From NCBI RefSeq assembly GCF_010500965.1, contig NZ_QVMI01000001.1:246442-310441 (forward strand): a DNA stretch of 64,000 nucleotides, in the 5' to 3' direction. Shown here in pieces: positions 26,802-34,734 of this stretch. A program made the position numbers and the translations under genes. The first letter of the stretch is position 1. Each line of letters opens with the position of its first letter. The stretch comes from Bacteroides sp. 51 (lineage in GTDB: Bacteria; Bacteroidota; Bacteroidia; Bacteroidales; Bacteroidaceae). Under the pieces are notes generated by a model. That model made no database searches and was not told where the DNA came from. It saw only the letters and a list, made by a program, of their open reading frames with translations.

Positions 26802-27372
26802 AAAATATAATAGCAAGGAATTCTACAAAAGTAACGCATTCCATGCAATGTTCCAATGTGTATTTATACATTTTTTAGTGAATATTTAATAAATATTCCA
26901 CCCTTGTTGAAACACTCAATTCGTCCTAAAAAATTATATTCTTACACATTAAAAAAAGCACATACAGAAAAAAGAATAAACCGACTATTCGCCTTATAAT
27001 CAAACAAATAGATTAAAAGTCTAAAACGATTAAAAAATAATAATTACAATTACACCTTAAATCTTATGAAAAAATTATAGCACACAAAATCATCTTATAT
27101 ATTGTATATTAGCAATATAAATGCAGTAATGAGATAGTAAACAAAATGATAAACCAATAAGATAAAAGCAGACTGAACAGATTAACACACCTCACCCCCG
27201 GAAAACACAAAAATGACCACTTAAACTCAAATTAAATTGACTATCCCCAACATAATAGTGAAACATTATATAAACAAAACAGTCGTAATGCAAAAACAAA
27301 CTAAAAAATCGTAAGATTTAAAGTAAAAAACTGTTTTTGATAACGCAATTCGGCGAAAAGAAAATAATCACG
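26802..27372. other. AT-rich intergenic region with no recognised gene
   Basis: About 570 bases between the TPR regulator and mnmG. Apart from the minus-strand -7 motif at 26826-26833 and a small hairpin around 27098-27120 (ATATTG paired with CAATAT), I see no frame, RNA gene or repeat. No DnaA-box cluster (TTATNCACA) was noticed, although mnmG and a parS site nearby make an origin-proximal position conceivable. Confidence 0.5.
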
Positions 27373-27380
27373 TAACTTTG
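27373..27380 (+). promoter_or_regulatory. -7 promoter element of mnmG
   Basis: TAACTTTG matches TAnnTTTG and lies 23 bases before the ATG at 27404. Confidence 0.55.
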
Positions 27381-27403
27381 CATAGATTTATAATATTAAC
27401 TCA

Positions 27404-29278
27404 ATGGATTTTAAATACGACGTTATTGTAATTGGTGCCGGCCATGCAGGATGTGAAGCAGCGGCAGCAGCAGCCAATTTAGGTTCCAAGACTTGTCTCA
27501 TAACAATGGACATGAATAAGATTGGCCAAATGAGTTGCAATCCTGCCATAGGTGGAATTGCAAAAGGCCAAATCGTTAGAGAGATAGATGCGCTGGGAGG
27601 ATACATGGGATTGATCACGGATCAGACCGCTATCCAATTCCGCATACTGAACCGCTCAAAAGGCCCCGCCATGTGGAGCCCCCGCGCACAATGCGATCGT
27701 AACAAATTCATCTGGGCCTGGCGGGAAATCTTAGAGAACACCCCCAACCTCCACATCTGGCAAGATACAGTCAAAGAAATCCTTGTTGAAAACGGAGAAG
27801 TAACCGGATTAACAACTTTATGGGATGTTACCTTTCATGCCAAAACAATTATACTAACCGCCGGGACTTTCCTGAATGGTTTAATGCATGTAGGTAAAAC
27901 CAAGCTTGCCGGTGGACGAATGGCAGAACCCGCATCCTACCAATTAACCGAATCCATCGCCAAACATGGGATCAAATATGACCGGATGAAAACCGGAACA
28001 CCCGTACGTATTGATGGCCGGAGCGTAAACTATGACTTAATGGAGACACAGGACGGAGAATGTGATTTCCATAAATTCTCATACATGGACACAAATGTCC
28101 GCCACCTGAAACAATTACAATGCTGGACCTGCTTTACAAATGAAGAAGTTCATCAAATATTACGCGATGGATTGCCGGATTCTCCTTTATATAATGGACA
28201 AATCCAAAGTATTGGTCCACGCTACTGCCCAAGCATTGAAACGAAGATTGTCACCTTCCCGGAGAAGATACAACATCAGCTATTTTTAGAACCCGAAGGA
28301 GAGACTACACAAGAATTATACCTGAATGGCTTCTCTTCTTCTCTCCCACTCCATATTCAAATTGCTGCATTACGAAAAGTTCCCGCCTTTAAAGATCTGA
28401 TCATTTATCGTCCGGGATATGCCATTGAATATGACTTCTTCGACCCAACCCAACTAAAACACACGTTAGAATCGAAGATCATCAAAAACCTATTCTTTGC
28501 CGGACAGGTAAATGGAACAACCGGATATGAAGAAGCTGGGGGACAGGGAATCATTGCCGGCATCAATGCACACATTAATTGCCACGGAGGAGAACCATTC
28601 ACATTGAAACGAGACGAAGCATATATTGGTGTTTTAATTGACGACCTCGTAACCAAGGGAGTCGACGAACCTTACCGTATGTTCACCTCGCGCGCCGAAT
28701 ACAGAATTCTTCTTCGCCAGGACGATGCGGATATTCGCCTAACTGAAAAAGCATGGAAGATCGGATTGGTAAAAGAAGATCGGTATACACTACTTAAAAA
28801 CAAAAAAGAAGCAATTGATCGCATTATATCTTTCACCAAAAGTTATTCTATCAAACCGAACCTGATCAATGAAGCATTAGAAAAACTTGGGACTACTCCT
28901 TTAAAGCAAGGCTGCAAACTGATCGATTTAATCAATCGTCCGCAAATCACAATTGAGAATATCGCCGAACATGTATCAGCATTCAAGCGCGAATTGGATA
29001 AAATCACCGAGCGTCGTGAAGAGATTATTGAAGCTGCGGAGATTCAAATCAAATATCAAGGATATATTGAACGCGAAAGAATCATCGCCGATAAATTGGC
29101 TCGCTTGGAAAGTATCAAAATAAAAGGCCGCTTCGATTATAACAGTTTGCAATCACTATCAACCGAGGCACGGCAGAAACTAATCAAGATCGACCCCGAA
29201 ACAATTGCGCAAGCAAGTCGTATACCCGGAGTATCTCCAAGTGACATCAATGTTCTTCTAGTGCTTTGCGGACGATAG
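27404..29278 (+). CDS. mnmG: tRNA uridine-5-carboxymethylaminomethyl modification enzyme MnmG
   Basis: The FAD-dependent partner of MnmE, which adds the carboxymethylaminomethyl group to wobble uridine 34. The N-terminal dinucleotide fold is VIVIGAGHAGCEAAAAAANLG. The conserved blocks GQMSCNPAIGGIAKG, RSKGPAMWSPRAQCDR and GQVNGTTGYEEAGGQGIIAG are all present. 624 residues, normal. A consensus parS site lies 31 bases after its stop. Confidence 0.97.
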   Translation: MDFKYDVIVIGAGHAGCEAAAAAANLGSKTCLITMDMNKIGQMSCNPAIGGIAKGQIVREIDALGGYMGLITDQTAIQFRILNRSKGPAMWSPRAQCDRNKFIWAWREILENTPNLHIWQDTVKEILVENGEVTGLTTLWDVTFHAKTIILTAGTFLNGLMHVGKTKLAGGRMAEPASYQLTESIAKHGIKYDRMKTGTPVRIDGRSVNYDLMETQDGECDFHKFSYMDTNVRHLKQLQCWTCFTNEEVHQILRDGLPDSPLYNGQIQSIGPRYCPSIETKIVTFPEKIQHQLFLEPEGETTQELYLNGFSSSLPLHIQIAALRKVPAFKDLIIYRPGYAIEYDFFDPTQLKHTLESKIIKNLFFAGQVNGTTGYEEAGGQGIIAGINAHINCHGGEPFTLKRDEAYIGVLIDDLVTKGVDEPYRMFTSRAEYRILLRQDDADIRLTEKAWKIGLVKEDRYTLLKNKKEAIDRIISFTKSYSIKPNLINEALEKLGTTPLKQGCKLIDLINRPQITIENIAEHVSAFKRELDKITERREEIIEAAEIQIKYQGYIERERIIADKLARLESIKIKGRFDYNSLQSLSTEARQKLIKIDPETIAQASRIPGVSPSDINVLLVLCGR

Positions 29279-29309
29279 GAAACTTCGATGAATAGGATGA
29301 AATTTAAAA

Positions 29310-29325
29310 TGTTCCACGTGAAACA
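29310..29325. promoter_or_regulatory. parS: parS site (ParB-binding chromosome segregation site)
   Basis: TGTTCCACGTGAAACA matches the widely conserved parS consensus TGTTNCACGTGAAACA at every fixed position and lies in the 74-base gap between mnmG and apt. Known for the family: ParB loads here and spreads to segregate the origin region, and such sites cluster near oriC. Whether this one is bound is an inference. Confidence 0.85.
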
Positions 29326-29352
29326 TTAAATATTAAAACATAAGATAACCCC

Positions 29353-29895
29353 ATGAAAATGAACGAAGAAACAAATAAAGAACGTCTAATAAAAAGCGTG
29401 AGAAACATTCCTGATTTCCCGATACCGGGTATTCAATTCAAAGATGTTACTACATTATTTAAAGACGCCGAATGCTTGCAGATACTTTCCGATACAATGT
29501 ACGATATGTATAAAGATAAAGGTATAACTAAAGTCATCGGCATAGAGTCGCGAGGATTTATTATGGGTCCTATCCTGGCAACAAGATTAAAAACAGGATT
29601 CGTCCCTATTCGTAAACCCGGCAAACTGCCGGCAGAGGTAATTGAAGAATGCTATGATAAAGAGTATGGAACCGATTGCGTGCAAATTCATAAAGATGCT
29701 ATAGACGAAAACGACATTGTATTATTGCACGACGATTTATTAGCTACAGGAGGAACAATGAAAGCAGCATGTAGTTTGGTTAAGAAATTGAATCCAAAGA
29801 AGATCTATGTCAACTTTATCATAGAGTTGGAGGAGTTAAAAGGAAAAGATATCTTTGATGATGATGTAGAGATAGAATCTATTTTATCGCTATAA
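29353..29895 (+). CDS. apt: Adenine phosphoribosyltransferase
   Basis: Converts adenine and PRPP to AMP in purine salvage. Motifs are GIQFKDVTTLF, IGIESRGFIMGPILA, GFVPIRKPGKLP and the PRPP-binding loop VLLHDDLLATGGTM. 180 residues, normal. An in-frame ATG two codons later (29359) could also be the start. It ends 1 base inside a 40-bp palindrome that could end the transcript. Confidence 0.95.
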   Translation: MKMNEETNKERLIKSVRNIPDFPIPGIQFKDVTTLFKDAECLQILSDTMYDMYKDKGITKVIGIESRGFIMGPILATRLKTGFVPIRKPGKLPAEVIEECYDKEYGTDCVQIHKDAIDENDIVLLHDDLLATGGTMKAACSLVKKLNPKKIYVNFIIELEELKGKDIFDDDVEIESILSL

Positions 29896-29933
29896 TACTG
29901 TAGAGGCGGTTCGCGAACCGCCCCTACAGTATT
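29894..29933. repeat. GGGCGG-type palindrome with long arms, copy 3
   Basis: A 40-bp palindrome from AATACTG to CAGTATT, with GGCGGTTCGCGAACCGCC in the middle and one mismatched position. It begins on the stop codon of apt, so it is the 3' end hairpin of that message. Confidence 0.85.
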
Positions 29934-29971
29934 ATCATTCATAGGTTTCGAAATATTAAGCCAACATAAAA

Positions 29972-31792
29972 ATGGAACAACAGGAATTAAGAACCAGCGA
30001 TTATCTGAAAGGCATTGTAATGAGCCTTCCGGAAACTCCGGGTATTTACCAGTACTTAGATACCACAGGAACCATTATTTACGTTGGTAAAGCAAAGAAC
30101 TTAAAACGCCGGGTCTACTCCTATTTCAGCAAAGAGCACGAACCTGGGAAAACAAGGGTGCTCGTTAGCCGGATAGCAGACATAAGATATATTGTAGTTA
30201 ACACAGAAGAAGATGCACTCTTGCTGGAGAACAACCTGATTAAGAAATACAGACCGCGTTATAATGTACTCTTAAAAGACGATAAAACATATCCTTCTAT
30301 CTGTGTACAGAATGAATATTTTCCAAGAGTATTCAAAACAAGAAAAATAATCAGAAATGGTTCGTTGTATTTTGGTCCATACAGTCACTTTCCATCTATG
30401 ATGGCAGTACTGAACCTGATTAAGCATCTTTATCCTTTGCGCACATGCAATCATAATCTTTCTCCGGAAAACATTCATGCCGGAAAATTCAATGTTTGCC
30501 TGGAATATCATATTAAGAACTGCGCAGGTCCATGTGTCGGATTACAATCCCACGAGGATTATATGAAGAACATTGAACTGATAAAGGAAATTCTGAAAGG
30601 AGATACCCAAAGAATAAGCAAACTACTCTTCGAGCAAATGCAGGAATTGGCTGCAAATATGAAGTTTGAAGAAGCACAACAGGTAAAAGAGAAGTATGCA
30701 TTGGTCGAGAACTATCGCTCCAAATCCGAGGTAGTTAGTTCTGTCTTGCATAATATTGATGTATTCTCAATAGAAGAAGACGGAGAAAAATCCGCTTTCA
30801 TCAATTATCTTCATATTACAAATGGAGCTATTAACCAGGCTTTCACCTTTGAATACAAGAAGAGATTGGAAGAAACGAAAGAAGAACTTCTATCGCTTGG
30901 CATCATTGAAATGCGCGAAAGATATAAAAGCCTCTCCCGTGAAATTATCATTCCCTTCCCTTTGGATATGGAATTGAACAATGTAATATTTACCGTTCCA
31001 CAACGGGGAGATAAGAAAAAACTGCTGGATTTATCCCTCCTTAATGTAAAGCAATACAAGGCAGACCGGATGAAACAAACCGAAAAGCTGAATCCGGAGC
31101 AACGAAGCATCCGTTTGATGAAAGAGATCCAGCAGGAGTTACATCTGGAAAGAATGCCTTTGCAGATAGAGTGCTTTGATAACTCGAATATCCAGGGATC
31201 GGATGCTGTAGCTGCATGTGTGGTATTTAAGAAGTTAAAGCCATCCAAAAAGGATTATCGTAAATACAATATAAAAACGGTTGAAGGTCCGGATGATTAT
31301 GCCTCAATGAAGGAAGTTGTTCGCAGACGTTATAAGCGAGCCATTGAAGAAGAAAGTCCCCTGCCCGACCTGATCATAACCGATGGTGGAAAAGGACAAA
31401 TGGAAGTGGTAAGACAGGTTATAGTCAACGAATTAAACTTAAATATCCCGATAGCCGGACTTGCAAAGGACAGAAAACACCGTACATCCGAACTATTATA
31501 TGGTTTCCCCCCTCAAACTATCGGCCTGAAGCAAGGTACTCTCCTATTCCGCTTATTAGAGCAGATACAGGATGAAGTACACCGCTTTGCTATCACTTTC
31601 CATCGCGATAAACGCAGCAAACGACAGGTTGCTTCCGCACTGGATAGTATAGAGGGAATCGGAGAGAAAACGAAAGCCCAACTGCTTCAGAAATTCAAGA
31701 GTGTAAAACGAATCCGGGAAGCCACATTAGAGGAACTTAGTACCGTTGTAGGCCCTGCTAAGGCAAAGAAAATACAAGATTCTCTATCGTAA
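29972..31792 (+). CDS. uvrC: Excinuclease ABC subunit C
   Basis: The dual-incision nuclease of nucleotide excision repair. The N-terminal GIY-YIG domain shows PGIYQYLDTTGTIIYVGKAKNLKRRV. A UvrB-binding UVR segment is at MKFEEAQQVKEKY. The RNase H-like C-terminal nuclease starts at IECFDNSNIQGSDAVAACVVF and the helix-hairpin-helix is at ALDSIEGIGEKTKAQLLQKF. 606 residues, normal. It is followed by a hairpin. Confidence 0.97.
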   Translation: MEQQELRTSDYLKGIVMSLPETPGIYQYLDTTGTIIYVGKAKNLKRRVYSYFSKEHEPGKTRVLVSRIADIRYIVVNTEEDALLLENNLIKKYRPRYNVLLKDDKTYPSICVQNEYFPRVFKTRKIIRNGSLYFGPYSHFPSMMAVLNLIKHLYPLRTCNHNLSPENIHAGKFNVCLEYHIKNCAGPCVGLQSHEDYMKNIELIKEILKGDTQRISKLLFEQMQELAANMKFEEAQQVKEKYALVENYRSKSEVVSSVLHNIDVFSIEEDGEKSAFINYLHITNGAINQAFTFEYKKRLEETKEELLSLGIIEMRERYKSLSREIIIPFPLDMELNNVIFTVPQRGDKKKLLDLSLLNVKQYKADRMKQTEKLNPEQRSIRLMKEIQQELHLERMPLQIECFDNSNIQGSDAVAACVVFKKLKPSKKDYRKYNIKTVEGPDDYASMKEVVRRRYKRAIEEESPLPDLIITDGGKGQMEVVRQVIVNELNLNIPIAGLAKDRKHRTSELLYGFPPQTIGLKQGTLLFRLLEQIQDEVHRFAITFHRDKRSKRQVASALDSIEGIGEKTKAQLLQKFKSVKRIREATLEELSTVVGPAKAKKIQDSLS

Positions 31793-31814
31793 ACCGGCAG
31801 CCTCACTGGGGTCG

Positions 31815-31857
31815 GACCATTTACTATTTATCATCCAACCATTGATAGTAAATGGTC
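31815..31857. terminator. Hairpin after uvrC
   Basis: GACCATTTACTAT (31815-31827) pairs perfectly with ATAGTAAATGGTC (31845-31857) around a 17-nt loop. No clear T run follows, so it may be a terminator or an RNA end-protecting structure. Confidence 0.55.
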
Positions 31858-31903
31858 GGATGATTTATATAAAAGGTTCGTACCAAATTAATGATATAAT
31901 TTG

Positions 31904-31911
31904 TAACTTTG
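31904..31911 (+). promoter_or_regulatory. -7 promoter element of dtd
   Basis: TAACTTTG matches TAnnTTTG and ends 5 bases before the chosen dtd ATG, which suggests a leaderless transcript and supports that start. Confidence 0.5.
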
Positions 31912-31916
31912 TTGCT

Positions 31917-32369
31917 ATGAGAGCAGTAATACAACGTACATCACATGCATCCGTAACGATAAATGGCGTATGTAAGTCCTCAATAGGAAAAGGATTAATG
32001 ATCCTACTCGGAATAGAAGATGCAGACGGGGAAGAAGATATGGATTGGTTATGCAAAAAGATAGTCAACCTCAGAATATTCGACGATGAACAAGGCGTAA
32101 TGAATAAATCTATATTAGATATTCAAGGAGAAATCCTCCTGATCAGCCAATTTACATTGCATGCTTCTACAAAAAAAGGTAACCGTCCCTCCTATATTAA
32201 AGCTGCAAAACCCGAAATAGCCATCCCTATCTACGAAGAATTCTGCTGTAAATTAAGCAGTGAATTAGGCAGGGAAATAGGTACTGGCGAGTTCGGTGCA
32301 GATATGAAGGTCGAACTATTAAACGATGGTCCGGTAACCATCTGTATGGATACTAAAAACAAAGAATAA
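31917..32369 (+). CDS. dtd: D-aminoacyl-tRNA deacylase
   Basis: Hydrolyses D-amino acids (and glycine on the wrong tRNA) from tRNA. Motifs are the N-terminal M-R-A-V-I-Q-R, SQFTLHASTKKGNRPSY (active-site segment) and the C-terminal NDGPVTICMDT with the conserved G-P-x-T. 150 residues, normal. I moved the start to the ATG at 31917; the 25 residues upstream in this frame are not family-like. Its stop TAA overlaps the ATG of the next gene. Confidence 0.95.
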   Translation: MRAVIQRTSHASVTINGVCKSSIGKGLMILLGIEDADGEEDMDWLCKKIVNLRIFDDEQGVMNKSILDIQGEILLISQFTLHASTKKGNRPSYIKAAKPEIAIPIYEEFCCKLSSELGREIGTGEFGADMKVELLNDGPVTICMDTKNKE

Positions 32370-32707
32370 TGACATTGGAAGAAGCCCAAAAGCAAGTAGA
32401 CACCTGGATAAAAACGCATGGAGTGCGTTACTTCAGTGAACTCACCAACATGGCTATCTTAACCGAAGAGGTAGGAGAATTAGCCCGGGTAATGGCACGG
32501 AAATATGGTGATCAGTCCTTCAAAGAAGGAGAAAAAGATAACCTGGACGACGAATTAACAGACGTTTTATGGGTTCTCCTATGCATTGCCAACCAAACCG
32601 GTGTAAACCTGACTGAGTCTTTTACACGGAATCTGGAAAAGAAAACAAAAAGAGATAGTCAAAGACATATCAATAATCCTAAATTAAAGAATCATGGAAC
32701 AGAATGA
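32369..32707 (+). CDS. MazG-like nucleotide pyrophosphohydrolase
   Basis: A 112-residue all-alpha NTP pyrophosphatase that probably cleaves a (d)NTP to the monophosphate. The metal-binding pattern is LTEEVGELARVM (E-E-x-x-E) with DELTDVLWVLLCIANQTG (E-x-x-D). It starts inside the stop codon of dtd (TAATG) and overlaps deoC by 14 bases, so the three genes form an operon. Confidence 0.9.
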   Translation: MTLEEAQKQVDTWIKTHGVRYFSELTNMAILTEEVGELARVMARKYGDQSFKEGEKDNLDDELTDVLWVLLCIANQTGVNLTESFTRNLEKKTKRDSQRHINNPKLKNHGTE

Positions 32708-33596
32708 TGGAAATCCAACAAAGTATGAAGTTGCTTTAAGCAAGTACAATACGGATCTGAAAGACAACGATATACAGGCAAAAGTAAATGCTCTAATCGA
32801 AAGAAAGGTAGCAGCAAACAATACGCCGGAGATTAAGAAATTTCTTTTCAATTGCATTGATCTCACTACACTCAACACGACAGACAGTGACGAATGTGTA
32901 ATGAAATTCACCGAGAAAGTGAATAAATTTGATGACGAATATCCTGATTTACAGAATGTTGCGGCAATTTGCGTATATCCTAACTTTGCTCAGGTAGTAA
33001 GTGACACATTAGAAGTTGATAGTGTCAGAATAGCCTGTGTATCAGCAGGTTTCCCCTCTTCTCAAACCTTCATTGAGGTGAAGGTAGCAGAAACAGCTAT
33101 GGCCATTATGGATGGTGCAGACGAAATTGATATTGTTATATCCGTAGGCAAATTCCTTAGTGAGGATTATGAAAGCGTATGCGAAGAAATCCAGGAAATT
33201 AAGGAGGTTTGCAAAGACAAGCACCTCAAGGTTATCCTCGAAACCGGAGCATTGGGAAGTGCTTCTAATATCAAAAAAGCCTCTATCCTATCTATGTATT
33301 CGGGTGCCGACTTCATCAAAACATCTACGGGCAAGCAACAACCTGCTGCTACTCCGGAAGCTGCTTATGTGATGTGCGAAGCTATTAAAGAATATTATGA
33401 TCAGACGGGTAATAAAGTAGGTTTTAAACCAGCAGGAGGTATCAATACAGTCAATGACGCTTTGATCTATTATACCATCGTAAAAGAGTTATTAGGAGAA
33501 GAATGGTTAAATAATGAATTGTTCCGCTTGGGCACCAGCCGATTAGCCAATTTAATACTTTCTGATATAAAGGGAGAAGATATCAAATTCTTCTAG
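32694..33596 (+). CDS. deoC: Deoxyribose-phosphate aldolase
   Basis: Splits 2-deoxyribose 5-phosphate into glyceraldehyde 3-phosphate and acetaldehyde in deoxynucleoside breakdown. The barrel shows CIDLTTLN near residue 48, VAAICVYPNFA, CVSAGFPSSQT, DEIDIVISVGKFL, VILETGAL and FIKTSTGK, which holds the Schiff-base Lys, plus GFKPAGGI. 300 residues, in the longer Bacteroidetes form with an N-terminal extension. It begins within the previous gene. A hairpin-plus-tail repeat and a terminator follow. Confidence 0.96.
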   Translation: MEQNDGNPTKYEVALSKYNTDLKDNDIQAKVNALIERKVAANNTPEIKKFLFNCIDLTTLNTTDSDECVMKFTEKVNKFDDEYPDLQNVAAICVYPNFAQVVSDTLEVDSVRIACVSAGFPSSQTFIEVKVAETAMAIMDGADEIDIVISVGKFLSEDYESVCEEIQEIKEVCKDKHLKVILETGALGSASNIKKASILSMYSGADFIKTSTGKQQPAATPEAAYVMCEAIKEYYDQTGNKVGFKPAGGINTVNDALIYYTIVKELLGEEWLNNELFRLGTSRLANLILSDIKGEDIKFF

Positions 33597-33602
33597 GCGG
33601 CG

Positions 33603-33636
33603 GCAGCGAGGCGCTGCACCCAGGTTTCAATGCTGG
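33603..33636 (+). repeat. Hairpin-plus-tail element, copy E
   Basis: GCAGCG-AGG-CGCTGC stem-loop followed by ACCCAGGTTTCAATGCTGG, beginning 7 bases after the deoC stop and oriented with that gene. Confidence 0.8.
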
Positions 33637-33649
33637 CCTTTATAATTTT

Positions 33650-33676
33650 GACGCGGATTACACAGAAATCCGCGTC
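33650..33676. terminator. Shared terminator between deoC and the polyprenyl synthase gene
   Basis: GACGCGGATT (33650-33659) pairs with AATCCGCGTC (33667-33676) around a 7-nt loop. It lies between convergent genes and touches the stop codon of the minus-strand gene. Confidence 0.7.
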
Positions 33677-34650
33677 TAATAAATTCTATTAACTACGTAA
33701 TCCAAATAAGCCAATAAAGACGTTTTTACCGGAGAATCAGGCACTGCCTCCATCAAACCGGCAGCTTTATCGCGATACTTATACATTACTTTTTGTGCGT
33801 ACTCAATGCCACCATTTTCTTTAGTAAATGCAATTAATTTCTTGATTTCATCGGGTGTTGCATCACCATCTTTTATTCTTGCGGCAATCTCTTTTGCCCA
33901 CGTAACATGAGTGGAATTCAACGCATAAATAGCAGGCAAAGTAAGTTTACCCTCTATCATATCATTACCTGTGGGTTTGCCTATTTCCTCGCTATCGAAA
34001 TAGTCAAATATATCATCCCGAATCTGGAAACAAATACCGATGTATTCGCCAAATAAACGGGCAGCAGCGCATTGTTCCGAATCTGCTTCTACAGAAAGGG
34101 CAGCCACTTGCGTACATGTAGAGAAGAGTGCAGCCGTTTTCTTACGAATCACATTCAGGTATACTTCCTCAGAAAAAACAGGGTTACTTATATTGGATAG
34201 TTGAAGCAATTCACCCTCGGCCAGGTTCTGCCCCAACAGTGATATTTGCTTAATGATATCCATATCTTTTGTCTTTCCGGCTATCACCAAACAAGAAGCC
34301 AATAAGAAATCGCCTACCAAGACAGCCACTTTATTATTATAAACGGCATTTACTGACAGTTGCCCCCGGCGTTCGGTACTCTCATCAACTACATCATCAT
34401 GCACTAAACTAGCTGTATGAAGAATTTCCAAAGCCACCGCTGCATGTAGTGTAGAGTGCCTCACACGACCAAATAATTTAGCCATAAGAAGTACTAATAT
34501 CGGACGCATCATCTTCCCATTCCGTTGATGAATATGGTCGATAACTTCCTGCAATAAAGGATTGGAACTAGTCAAAGAACGATCAAAAATCTTCTTAAAT
34601 TCGACTAGTTCGTCTACTACAGGCTGTTTTATGATTGCTAAACGATCCAT
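33676..34650 (-). CDS. Trans polyprenyl diphosphate synthase
   Basis: Chain-elongating prenyltransferase of the octaprenyl/solanesyl type, likely making the menaquinone side chain. The first Asp-rich motif is LVHDDVVDESTERRG (D-D-x-x-D) and the second is FQIRDDIFDYF, with GNDMIEGKLTLPAI after it. I placed the start at the ATG at 34650 (324 residues), because the upstream extension is not family-like and a TACTTTTG -7 motif (minus strand, 34668-34675) falls within it. Divergent from polA. Confidence 0.93.
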   Translation of the reverse strand: MDRLAIIKQPVVDELVEFKKIFDRSLTSSNPLLQEVIDHIHQRNGKMMRPILVLLMAKLFGRVRHSTLHAAVALEILHTASLVHDDVVDESTERRGQLSVNAVYNNKVAVLVGDFLLASCLVIAGKTKDMDIIKQISLLGQNLAEGELLQLSNISNPVFSEEVYLNVIRKKTAALFSTCTQVAALSVEADSEQCAAARLFGEYIGICFQIRDDIFDYFDSEEIGKPTGNDMIEGKLTLPAIYALNSTHVTWAKEIAARIKDGDATPDEIKKLIAFTKENGGIEYAQKVMYKYRDKAAGLMEAVPDSPVKTSLLAYLDYVVNRIY

Positions 34651-34734
34651 GAAATAGAAATAGACTACAAAAGTAATAATAAAACGATTAATAGCGCATT
34701 TTTTTGTATTTTTACCAATAAAATTGGTATAATT

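Noticed and set aside
26802-27403. Possible replication origin near mnmG and parS
   Set aside because: No cluster of DnaA boxes, no dnaA gene and no clear unwinding-element repeats were seen; the region is only AT-rich.
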